Assembly (NCBI GenBank): GCA_963576725.1 | Contig: OY755241.1 | Coordinates: forward strand, 54,436,484 to 54,500,483 | Origin: Azorinus chamasolen | Lineage: Eukaryota > Mollusca > Bivalvia > Cardiida > Solecurtidae | Length of the DNA stretch: 64,000 nt | Direction: 5' to 3' | Shown here: one piece after another, positions 11,664 through 21,961 of the stretch | How the letters are laid out: each line of letters opens with the position of its first letter | How positions within the stretch are numbered: the stretch's first letter is position 1 | The notes under the pieces: model-generated | Told to the model about the DNA's origin: nothing | Databases searched by the model: none | What the model saw: the letters and a program-made list of their open reading frames with translations, nothing else | Translations under genes and position numbers: made by a program

Positions 11664-11913
11664 TTAACCCTTTCCCTTTTCAATATTCATGCAAGAAATA
11701 ATAACATCATGAATATTTATTAGCTGAATTTCTACAATATCACATGTACACAGGATTTATTGGTATTGGTAGAAACTGTAAAGTCAGATCTATCATAATG
11801 TCATAAGCAAACAGAGCAGACCCAGATCAGATGGTTCCTATAGGAGCCATCTGATCCGGGTCTTCTCTGTTTGCAAATGTATGAAAAGGCGTTTACATGA
11901 AGGAAAAGGTTAA
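11664..11913. repeat. A-type MITE, full length
   Basis: It runs from TTAACCCTTTCCCTTTTC to GAAGGAAAAGGTTAA. The palindrome core at 11807-11874 has the centre GGTTCCTATAGGAGCC. Confidence 0.88.
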
Positions 11914-12205
11914 CGAAAGAATTGGATGCTTTAGAAAGATTTTACTGTATATGAGTATCAAGGCTCATAAACCTGGTGATAAAATAAACCTTTGTAAAAT
12001 TTTCACTGACACACAGGTGTTCTCTCTCTTTTCGTTTTCAGATCATTTATTTCTAATAAGCACAAGTGGCTGCATTGAACAGGCACCATCTGCATTAATA
12101 TATAAACAGCATGAAAAATTCAAAGTGATAAATGGAGAAACTGCTAAGCATGCAAAATATGTTTTGATATATTAACACTGTCAAACATACTGGTATATAT
12201 ATATA

Positions 12206-12663
12206 AGAACCTGTCTTTACCCTTTCCTCCATAGGCTATTTTTAGACCCAACTTCTTTGAATGAATCAACCAGAAAGGAACATTTACTAGAGAAAAGGAT
12301 TTTTTTTTTAGAATTTTGTAGTTTGAAACCATTGTGATAAATAGAGCATTTGTTCCTATAGGAGCAAATGCTCTATTTATCACAATGGTTTCAAGAAGTG
12401 GTTATTACAGAGGCATAGAAAGGCGTAGTTATGGAGGAAAGGGTTAAGCGGCCATAAAAAAGAGGTCTAATTATGGGTCTGTAAGGCTGGTGGTAGCTTA
12501 ATGCAGGTCAAGAGTAATGCAGAAAGCTCCTGTAGGAGCTTTCTGTATTACTTGTGCCCATGCATTAAGCAACCACCTGCTTTTTAAACTCCTATGTTCA
12601 AATCAATAAATGACTACTTAATTTGATGTAATTTAGTGGCCATTACAGAGAGGTTTTACTGTA
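12206..12663. repeat. D-type MITE carrying a nested C-type MITE
   Basis: The left end AGAACCTGTC is followed by a C element at about 12216-12447 (TTTACCCTTTCCTCC to GGAGGAAAGGGTTAA), then D sequence resumes (GCGGCCATAAAAAAG). The D core AAAGCTCCTGTAGGAGCTTT lies near 12523-12543. The right end is GAGAGGTTTTACTG. Confidence 0.8.
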
Positions 12664-12890
12664 TTGGTGAAAGACCGTGAAAGTTGTTTTTTTTATTTGA
12701 CAGATAACTACATCTTTATCTTCGCATCACTTCAGTTAGGAAATGTATGACTGTCAGACAGCTTATGTCCTTGGTTATGAGGTTTATTATTAGAATGAAT
12801 TGGGGTCCAAACATAAGGTATTTTACATCTGTAAAACTTGTATTTACACTTCTTAGCAAACCACAATATCAGAGTATCAAAATGTATTAC

Positions 12891-13312
12891 TTAACCCTTT
12901 CCCTGTTCTGTGTTTATTACAAATTTCAATACCTACTAATTATACATGGACAAAAAGGTTATAATGAAATATGGAAGGTGGAGCATTGTAGCCATTTTAG
13001 AAACTTCAAAGTAAAGAAACAGATATTTCAAATTCTATTAGCAAACAGAGTAGACCCTGATCAGACGGCTCCTCTAAATTCTCATAACCCTTTACTCCAT
13101 AAGCTATTTTTAGACCCAACCTCTTTGAATGAATCTACCAAAAAGGAGCATTTACTAGAGAAAAGTAAAATTTTAGGATTTTGTAGTTTGAAACCATTGT
13201 GATAAATAGAGCATTTGCTCCTATAGGAGCAATTATTCTATTTATCACAATGGTTTCATAAAGTGACTTTTACAGGGACGTATAAAGGCGTATTTATGGA
13301 GGAAAGGGTTAA
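12891..13312. repeat. Half A-type MITE followed by a C-type MITE
   Basis: TTAACCCTTTCCCTGTTCTG starts an A copy. It is cut after AGACGGCTCCTCTA and replaced from about 13083 by a C element (CATAACCCTTTACTCC to GGAGGAAAGGGTTAA). The C core arm is partly mutated (GGAGCAATTATTC). Confidence 0.75.
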
Positions 13313-13448
13313 ATATTTGAATACCAAATCTCCCCTCCCAACTTGTGGTAAAGCTGAAGAAGTAAATCTATAGCACCATTTTGATAATCTATTGGTTGAC
13401 TGACATTGCAGCAAATAGTGTAGACCCTGATCAAAATGTTCCAACCTT

Positions 13449-13590
13449 GAACCCTTTCCTTCATATAAACGCCTTTTCACGCATTTGTAAACAGAGTAGA
13501 CCCAGATCAGATGGCTTCTATAGGAGATGTCTGATCAGGGTCTTCTCTGTTTGCTTTTGACATTATATAAATCTGATTCTGCAGTTTTTG
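13449..13590. repeat. A-type MITE, left part (split by a C element)
   Basis: AACCCTTTCCTTCATATAAA begins the copy. The core lies at about 13485-13553. The element is interrupted at a TTAA after CTGCAGTTTTTG and resumes after the C element at 13823 (to AACAGGGAAAGGGTTT near 13930). Confidence 0.8.
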
Positions 13591-15042
13591 TTAACCCTTT
13601 CCTCCATAGGCTATTTTTAGACCCAACCTCTTTGAATGAATCTACCCAAAAGGAGCATTTACTAGAGAAAAGTTAAATTATAGGATTTTGTAGTTTGAAA
13701 CCTTTGTGATAAATAGAGCATTAATGCTACTACAGGAGCAAATACTCTATTTATCACAATGGTTTCATAAAGTGATTTTTTACAGAGGCGTAGAAAGGCA
13801 TATTTATGGAGGAAAGGGTTAATGCATACTTCTGTCGAAAAGTTGAAATAGTTTGTATTATAAAAATTCAGCTAATAAATATTCATTACGTCTCTATTTC
13901 TTACATGAATATTGAACAGGGAAAGGGTTTAGAGCAGTTTGATCAGGGTCTGCACTATTTGCCTCTGATTTAGAGTATATCCGGTGCCATTATTTGACGA
14001 ATGATTATGCTGATTGTTTGTTGTAAGTTTGATAGAAATTGTTTCCGAATCGTACAAGTGCAGTGCAGTCTGTGTCTTAACTGATTATTTATTGATTGAA
14101 CATATTAGTCTCCACAAGCTGGCGTTTGTCTAACTCTTGCCAAGCTAGCCATTCCTGACCTATGCAAACAGTCTGGATCCAGATCAGACCCAACAAAATG
14201 TGGCCTGATCTGAGATCCAAAATGATTGTTACTCAGACTGAACTCCATAGGCTATTTTTAGACCCAATCTCTTTGAATGAATCTACCGAAAAGGAGCATT
14301 AACTAGAGAAAAGTAAAATTTTAGGATTTTGTAGTTTGAAACCATTGTGATAAATAGAGCATTTGTTCCTATAGGAGCAAATATTCTATTTATCATAATG
14401 GTTTCATAAAGTGACTTTTACAGAGGCGTAAAAAGGCGTATTTATGGAAGAAAGGGTTAATGCATACTTCTGTCGAAAAGTTGAAATAGTTTGTATTATA
14501 AAAATTCAGCTAATAAATATTCATTACGTCTCTATTTCTTACATGAATATTGAACAGGGATAGGGCTTAGAGCAGTTTGATCAGGGTCTGCACTATTTGC
14601 CTTTGATTGAAGAATATTTAGGGTATATCCGGTGCCATTGTTTGACGAATGATTATGCTGATTGTTTGTTGTAAGTTTGATAGAAATTGTTTACGAATCG
14701 TACAAGTGCAGTGCAGTCTGTGTCTGAACTGATTATTTATTGATTGAACATATTAGTCTCCACAAGCTGGTGTTTGTCTCACTCTTGCCAAGCTAGCCAT
14801 TCCTTGCCTATGCAAACAGTCTGGATCCAGATCAGGCCCAACAAAACGTGGCCTGATCGGAGATCCAAAATGTTTGTTACTCAGACTCAACTCCATAGGC
14901 TATTTTTAGACCCAATCTCTTTGAATGAATCTACCAAAAAGGAGCATTAACTATAGGAGCAAAAGCTCTATTTAGCACAATGGTTTCATAAAGTGACTTT
15001 TACAGAGGCGTAGAAAGGCATATTTATGAAGGAATGGGTTAA
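13590..15042. repeat. Tandem duplication, period about 638 bp, of a C element plus spacer
   Basis: The spacer starting AATGCATACTTCTGTCG occurs at 13821 and 14459 with few differences over about 420 bases, including GGTGCCATTATTTGACG and the TTTGGATCC motif. Each spacer is followed by another C element (about 14240-14460 and 14888-15042), the last truncated. The pattern is C-spacer-C-spacer-C. Confidence 0.85.
13591..13822. repeat. C-type MITE inserted in an A-type MITE
   Basis: Both ends show TTAA (13591-13594 and 13819-13822). Removing the element and one TTAA restores a plausible A-type sequence. The core is mutated (GCATTAATGCTACTACAGGAGC). Confidence 0.85.
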
Positions 15043-15329
15043 TCAAGTCTTTTGATTCTTGCTGTGGGTTTCTGCTCGCAAACAGTTTGGATCAAATGCC
15101 AAACAGCTCATTAGAATACTAGTGTATCAACATTTAGTCATCAATTCAATGAAAAGAGAATCTAAGAAAAAGACACATTGACAAGTGAAGCTGATGACAA
15201 TTTTTTGCAGACAAAAGTTCTTATAGGAGCCATCTGCTCAGGGTCTGCTCTGTTGGCTTATTGAATTATGATAGATCTGATTCTAGTTTCTACCGATACC
15301 AAAACATCCTGTGTATACATGCCATTATA

Positions 15330-15612
15330 ACAAGGCAGTCCAAAGGACAGCTAAATCCCCTGCCACCGCCTAAATTAAGACATTGCATTTGACCTTCAAA
15401 CGCGACCTTGACCTTGAGCCGACCTGACTGTCACATGTGTTCTGCACATCAGCTCAACTTGGTTAACATTTGAGGCAAGTTTCATGAAAATCCTTCCAGG
15501 AGTATAGGAGATATGGAGCGGACACGGAATTGTTACGGACAGATGGACAGACAGACGGAGGACAGAGGCAATTCCTATAACCCCCTCCCACTCCGTGGCG
15601 GGGGATTAAAAA
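15330..15612. repeat. SINE-like interspersed repeat
   Basis: Features are GACCTTGACCTTGAGCC, TTTCATGAAAATCCTTCCAG, GAGATATGGAGCGGACACG, a run of GGACAGACAGACGGA words, and an end AACCCCCTCCCACTCCGTGG. From memory of bivalve genomes this is a common dispersed repeat type. The name is not certain. Confidence 0.55.
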
Positions 15613-15741
15613 ATATGGCTAATAAATATTCATGATATCATTTCTTACATGAATATTCATTACAGGGAAAGAGTTAACCTGTTGAATGAGGACTGGTGTA
15701 CTGGTATTTGTAACCATTGTAGACTCACATCAGATGACTAT

Positions 15742-15972
15742 TTAACCCATTCCCTCATAGGCTATTTATAGATCAAACCACTTTGAATAAATCTACCCAA
15801 AAAGGAGCATTAACTAGAGAAAAGGACACTTTTAGAATTTTGTAGTTTGAAACTATTGTGATAAATAGAGCATTTGCTCCTATAGAAGAAAAAGCTCTGA
15901 TTTATCACAATGGTTTCAACAGGTGACTTTTGCAGAGGCATCAAAAGGTGTCAATATGAGGGAATTGGTTGA
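15742..15972. repeat. C-type MITE
   Basis: The left end is TTAACCCATTCCCTCATAGG and the right GAGGGAATTGGTTGA (decayed). The core GCTCCTATAGAAGAAAAAGC has a damaged right arm. Confidence 0.8.
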
Positions 15973-16055
15973 GAAGCTCCCTGATAAAGGCCTGCACTGT
16001 ATGTCATTCAAAACCCTGTTGCAAATTACACTTTTATACTAAATGGACTCTTTAA

Positions 16056-16200
16056 CATTAACCCTTTCCCTTATGTAAGCGCATTTTGACACATCTGCAA
16101 ACAGAGTAGACCCAGATCAGACGGCTCCTATAGGAGCCGTCTGATCAGGGTCTGCGCTGTTTGCTTATGGTGTAATATAGATCTAATTCTTCAATTTCTG
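16056..16200. repeat. A-type MITE
   Basis: TTAACCCTTTCCCTTATGTA leads to a near-perfect core at 16097-16164 with centre GGCTCCTATAGGAGCC. The right terminus is not recognised. Confidence 0.75.
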
Positions 16201-16204
16201 CAGA

Positions 16205-16530
16205 CAACAGTATTTTTGCATATGAAAGTAATTTAGTCGACACTGGGCTAAGGTAGAACAACTAGCTGATCAGGGTAAAATATTGATGTCAGGTGAACTG
16301 TTTCTATTAGCTTCAAGGTCTCAATCAGTGATCCATCACAATCACACCACAAGCTGATCAATAAACTGAACAAAAAAGTTTCAAGCCATCAATCTCCAGG
16401 CCTATCAGAATAAATGATCCTAGAATTGCTGAGCAGTGTGCTTATTGTAGCTGCATGGATTACTATAGAAGGGGAACAGTGAGTATGAGAAGGCACGTGA
16501 TTGGTAAACATAAGTCTCCTGCCACAGTGT
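16205..16530. other. Unique sequence with no gene recognised
   Basis: No long ORF, RNA gene or MITE core is seen. Sequence composition is close to the window average. Confidence 0.4.
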
Positions 16531-16539
16531 ATGGAACAA

Positions 16540-18420
16540 ATATCAGTGTATGTGGCGATATAACACCAAGTGTGATACAGATATCAGTGTATGAGGGAAA
16601 TAACACCAAGTGTGACACAAATATCAGTGTATGAGGCAAAATAATACCAAGTGTGACACAGATATCAGTGTATGGGTGAAATAACAACAAGAGTGATACA
16701 GATATCAGTGTATAAGTGAAATAACACCAAGAGTGATACAGATATCAATATATGAGGGAAATAACACTGAGGGAAATAACACAAAAAGATTGACATGAAT
16801 ATCAGTGTATGAGAGGAATTAACATCAAGTGTGACACAGATATCAGTGTATGAGGGAAATAACACAAAGAGTGATACAGATATCAGTGTATGAGTGAAAT
16901 AACACAAAGTATGGCACAGGTATCAGCATATGAGGGAAATAACACAAAGAGTGATACAGATATCAGTGTATGAGGGAAATAACACAAAGTATGGCACAGG
17001 TATCAGCATATGAGGGAAATAACACAAAGAGTGATACAGATATCAGTGTATGAGGGAAATAACACAAAGTATGGCACAGGTATCAGCATATGAGGGAAAT
17101 AACACAAAGAGTGACATGCATATCAGTGTATGAGAGGAACCAAGTGTGACACAGATATCAGTGCATGAGGGAGACAATAACATCAAGAGTGACACAAGTA
17201 TCGGTATATAAGGGAATATAACACAAGGTGTAACACAGCTATCAGTGTGTCAGAGAAAATAACACAAAGAATTGCACAGATATCAGTGTGTGAGGAAAAA
17301 TAACATCACAAGTGACACAGATATCAATGTGTGAGGGAAAATAACACAAAGAGTTACACAGATATCAGTGTAAAAGGGGAAATAATACCAATTGTGACAC
17401 AGATATCAGTGTATGTGGGAAATAACACCAAGAGTGATAGATATCAGTGTGTTAGGGAAAATAACACCCAGTGGGACATAACTATCAGTGTAAGATGGAA
17501 AATAACACCAAGTGTGATCCAGCTATTAGTGTATGCATGACAGAAAATAACAAGACTGACACAAATAGCCGAGTGAAATAACATCAAGTATAACATAATA
17601 TTGGTGCATAAGACAAAACAATATCTGGTGTGACATTAATATCAGAGTATGACAGGAATATCAGTGTATAAGGTAATATCAGGTGTGATGAAATTATTTG
17701 TGTATGAAACACAGAACAGTTTATGAGGCTTAATAATATCAGGTGGGGCAATAATATCAGTGCATGGCATCGGTATCAGTGTATGAAACATATCTAAGTG
17801 TATAACAATATCAGTGCATGACATGAGTATCAGTGTGTGACACAAATATATGTCACACAGACATCAGTACATGACACATATATCAGTATATGACAATTTC
17901 AGTGTATGACACATATAGCAGTGAATATGATACAAATATCAGTGTATGACAGATTTCAGTGTGACACAGATATCAGTACATGACACAGATGTCAAAGTAG
18001 GTGACAGATCGAGGTAGCAGTGTTATAATGACACACATATTAGCATATGACACAATATCAATGTATGACACAAATATATGTGACACAAACATCAGTACAT
18101 GACACATATATCAGTGTATGACAATATCAGTCTATGACACACATATCAGTAGAAGATACAATCTTTTTGACCGAAATTTCAGTGTAGATGACATAGAAAC
18201 TGGTGTATGACACAAATATCAGTGCAAAACACAAATATCAGTGTAGATGACATAGATAGCAGTGTATAACACTCTTATCAGTGTGTGAGGCTTAAATGAC
18301 ACAAAGTGTGGCACAAGTACTGGTGTATCAGGTGTGATACAAATATTACCGTATCAGTGTATGTGGCAAAATGCAACACAAATGTCACAGTATGATGCAA
18401 ACATCAGTGTTTTGGGTTTA
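16540..18420. repeat. Minisatellite, about 40-bp unit, strongly diverged to the right
   Basis: Units contain ACAGATATCAGTGTATGAGG then GAAATAACAC and a variable AAGTGTGAC. Copies at 16.55-17.1 kb are regular, with a higher-order alternation of GAGTGATACAGATATCAGTG and TATGGCACAGGTATCAGC near 16.90-17.10 kb. To the right the unit shortens to GACACATATCAGT words. Short ORFs on both strands are by-products. Confidence 0.9.
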
Positions 18421-18434
18421 CATTATGTGGTAAT

Positions 18435-18640
18435 GTTTCATTTATCCCTTTCCCTGTTCTATATTTATTCCAAATTTCAATATCTACTGAAGATTCATGG
18501 ACAACATAGTTATAATGAAATAAGGAAGGTGGAACACTGTAGACATTTTAGAAACTAAAGAAACAGATCTATCAAATTCCATTAGCAAACGGAGTAGACT
18601 CTGATCAGACGGCTCCTGGGTCTTCTCTGTTTGCAAATGC
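18435..18640. repeat. A-type MITE, internally deleted
   Basis: CCCTTTCCCTGTTCTATATT leads to a shortened core in which one arm reads AGACGGCTCCTGGGTCTTC. The middle of the palindrome has been lost. Confidence 0.65.
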
Positions 18641-19227
18641 ATGAAAATGCTGTAAAAGCTCAAACTCTGATCTGCTACAATTTATTTCTTTCATTTGATT
18701 TGTTCTCATGGATTTGAGTATCTATTGACCAAGTGGCAAACAGCTTGGATCCTGATGAGATGCCAAGATGCCAAGCTGTTTGCAAATGCAAGTCAGGTTA
18801 CGCTTAGCAGGGTAAGGGTCAATGAAAATTCATGTAAGAAAATAATGACCTCATGAATATTAATTAGATTAATTGTTATAATAACACAAGGACTTAGGAA
18901 TGTTTGGCGATGGCAAAAACTGTTGAATCATATCTATATCAAAAGTAAACAGAGCAGACCCTGATCAGATGGCCCTTACTCTGTTTGCAAAGGCAAAGAA
19001 AGACATATTTGTGGTGTAAAGGGTAAAAAAACAAGGACCATATCTGTTGGTCCCTGAGAGACCAAAAAAGAAACGCCTCAAAATCTGAACTGAAAATGTG
19101 AAAGAAAGTGTTGCCACTAACAATTAATGGGGTCAAACATCTTTTTATTACAACTGCCTGTGGTTTTTTCATGATTTATTTTTATTGCTAACATTTTGGT
19201 CCAGTTTCACTAAGTTTATTGCCTATA

Positions 19228-19432
19228 CAGTAGAGCCTGTCCTAAGCAGCCATTCATTTACTGAACATAGGAGTCTTAAAAAAGCAGGTGGGTGCTTAAT
19301 GCAGGACAAAAGTAATGCAGAAAGCTCCTATAGGAGAGTATTGCATTACTTTTGTCCTGCATTAAGCTACCACCTGCCTTAAAGACCCATAATTAAGACT
19401 TTTTTGATGGCCACTTAAGACAGGTTCTACTG
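19228..19432. repeat. D-type MITE, full length, TA target duplication
   Basis: CAGTAGAGCCTGTCCTAAGC is inverted at the right as TTAAGACAGGTTCTACTG, with TA on both sides. The centre AAAGCTCCTATAGGAG lies between GCATTAC arms, the right arm mutated. Confidence 0.85.
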
Positions 19433-19496
19433 TAATCGATATTGTAATTTATTGCCTATAATTGATACCTGCAAGTAAACAAAGTGCCTTTGTATT

Positions 19497-19695
19497 AACT
19501 CTTTGTACACAAGTGGCCACTATGTGGGCTACCTATGCAAACAGTTTGGATCCAGATGAGACACCGTATTATGCGGTGTCACATCAGGATCCAAACTGTT
19601 TGAGACTTTGACAACATTTTTGCCAAAAAAATAAGAGCATTTTTTTTAAGAATTAAAGCAGACGACAATTGTTGCAGACGAAAAATTTCTTAGTG
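19497..19695. repeat. F-type palindromic repeat
   Basis: The core at 19547-19602 has arms CAAACAGTTTGGATCCAGAT around ACACCGTATTATGCGGTGT. The tail reads GCAGACGACAATTGTTGC. Fragments of the same family lie near 4250-4460, 14160-14215 and 34000-34150. Confidence 0.6.
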
Positions 19696-19789
19696 TGCTA
19701 AGAATTAGATTTAGTTTGGGGAGTCACCTGGTATAGTTCATTAACTATAATACCAGTAACATTCAGAAACTGTCGTCTGCTGCAAATTT

Positions 19790-20016
19790 TTAACCCTTTC
19801 CCTATTCTATATTTACTCCAAATTTCAATACCTACTGAATATTCATTGACAAAACAGTTATAATTAAATATGGAAGGTGGAGCATTGTAACCATTTTAAA
19901 ATTCCACTTGCAAACAGAGCAGACCCTGATCAGACGGCTCCTATAGGAGCTGTCTGATCTGGGTCTACTCTGTTTTGAAATGCATTAAAACACATTTATA
20001 TGAAGGAAACGGTTAA
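19790..20016. repeat. A-type MITE, full length
   Basis: TTAACCCTTTCCCTATTCTA to GAAGGAAACGGTTAA, with centre GGCTCCTATAGGAGCT. Confidence 0.88.
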
Positions 20017-20179
20017 TTCTCCTGCAGGATTTGTCTGATCGGGGTCTTCCCTGTTTGCAAATCTGTGAGCATGCATCAATATTAGGTAAACCCCTGCTGC
20101 ATTGTTACAGCAAAGAGGAGCATTCTGAAAATCAATGTAAAATATTTTGATATTTCTGTGAACCCAATCTTGCTGCTAC

Positions 20180-20458
20180 TCACAATAAATGAATAATCAC
20201 CCTTCTGAAGCAATTCTGAACAGTACTCACAATAATCACCCTTCTGAAGCAATTCTGAACAGTACTCACAATAATCACCCTTCTGAAGCAATTCTGAACA
20301 GTACTCACAATAATCACCCTTCTGTAGCAATTCTGAACAGTACTCACAATAATCACCCTTCTGAAGCAATTCTGAACAGTACTCACAATAATCACCCTTC
20401 TGAAGCAATTCTGAACAGTACTCACAATAATCACCCTTCTGAAGCAATTCTGAACAGT
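20180..20458. repeat. 39-bp minisatellite, seven copies
   Basis: Nearly identical copies of a 39-bp unit contain ACTCACAATAATCACCCTTC and TGAAGCAATTCTGAACAGT. One copy has CTGTAGC for CTGAAGC. Because 39 is a multiple of three, open frames on both strands repeat every 13 codons. These are not evidence of a gene. Confidence 0.95.
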
Positions 20459-20536
20459 AGTAGCAAGATAGTGTTTAGCTGAGATATAAGAGATTTTGAT
20501 AAGTCAGTCTTGTAATCTGTAGTTATATGTGCAATT

Positions 20537-20769
20537 TTAACCCATTTCCCTGTTTATTCAAAATTTCAATATCTACTGAATATTCATGGACAAAATAGTT
20601 ATAATGAAATATGGTAGGTGCCATTTTAGAAAGTACAGAAACAGGTCCTTCAGATTCTACTCACAAACAGAGTAGACCCTGATCAGACGGCTCCTATAGG
20701 AGCTGTCTGATCTGGGTCTGCTCTGTTTGCAAATGCGTGAAAACACGTTTATATGAAGGCAAGGGTTAA
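20537..20769. repeat. A-type MITE, full length
   Basis: TTAACCCATTTCCCTGTTTA to GAAGGCAAGGGTTAA, with centre GGCTCCTATAGGAGCT. Confidence 0.87.
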
Positions 20770-20861
20770 CTGTGTAACATCCAACTGTGTCAAACAGACT
20801 AGATCCTGATCACACGTAGCTCAACATCTAATTGTCAAAGTAGCTAACCCTTGACCTTAGC

Positions 20862-21085
20862 CCATGACCTCATAGGCTATTTTTAGATACAACCTCTTTG
20901 AATAAATCTACCGAAAAGGAGCATTAACTAGAGAAAAGGAAACTTTTAGAATTTTGTAGTTTGAAACCATTGTGATAAATAGAGCATTTGCTCCTATAGG
21001 AGCAAATGCTCTATTTATCACAATGGTTTCATCAGGTGACTTTTGCAGAGGCGTCAAAAGGCATCAATATGAGGGAATGGGTTAA
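20862..21085. repeat. C-type MITE
   Basis: The left end has decayed (CCCATGACCTCATAGGC) and the right end is GAGGGAATGGGTTAA. The core is a perfect TTTGCTCCTATAGGAGCAAA. A partial A element (core 21103-21169) follows directly. Confidence 0.83.
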
Positions 21086-21710
21086 ACACCTTTTCACACA
21101 TCTGCAAACAGAGTAGACTCAGATCAGACGGGCCCCTACAGGATCTGTCTGATCAGGGATTGCTCTGTTTGCTTTTGACATGATATGGATCTAGTTCTAC
21201 AGTTTTATCAAAACAAAACATTCCCTTGAAAAGTTTACAAATTGAGCCAATATTAATATTCATGTGTTCATTATTTCTTAAATGTACAGGGAATGGGTTA
21301 ATCTGATCAGAAAGACAAAATATCTGGTCTGAAACTACACTGTTTTTCTCCTGATCCTCCAAATGTTATTTTATTCTTCTTACAGAAAATGCTGAATCAG
21401 TGACGAGTGAGAACCCAAATGTGATCTCAAGTGATCCATGTGTCTAGATGATTATAACAATCTATGGCAGCAATGTGTTGGATGGCTATGAACTAAGAAT
21501 TCTCTAGAGATCAAACGAATAGACAGTATCAATGGTAACTCATCAAATTCATATGAAGGGACATGAATAATCAATCAATAAAAAACTGAAAAGACATTTT
21601 ATCTACAGTCCATTGCAGTCTACAGATTCAATTAACTGCAAAAACCGCTTCAGTCTCAGCCATATTGTTTTATAAATAACTGCAAATCAGCTTTATAAAT
21701 AGAATACAAG

Positions 21711-21961
21711 ATGGCCGACCCTAGACTGACAAGCCACCAGCAGTTTGATGCCCTGCGTTGTCGCTTGTGTAATAATATCTACGCTGAACCAAAACTTCTT
21801 GGCTGCTTGCACAGTTTCTGCCAGAACTGCCTGGAGACATACATCCTGGAGAAGTGTGAGGCCTCAGCCAAGCAGATCCAGTGTCCTATGTGTAAAGAAG
21901 CCACTGACCTGCCCCATGTAGGTGGGGTGGCAAATCTAACTGACAATACTCTCATTAAGAG
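21711..21961 (+). CDS. RING gene coding exon 1 (RING domain)
   Basis: The ATG has the context ACAAGATGGCC. The exon encodes residues 1-83 plus two bases of codon 84 and ends at AG|GTAAGT, a strong donor. All eight RING zinc ligands fall in this exon. An upstream acceptor at 21384-21385 would place 325 bases of 5' UTR in the same exon. Confidence 0.88.

Noticed and set aside
20180..20458. CRISPR-like regular repeats
   Set aside because: The 39-bp units are directly adjacent with no variable spacers, and the DNA is eukaryotic. This is a minisatellite.
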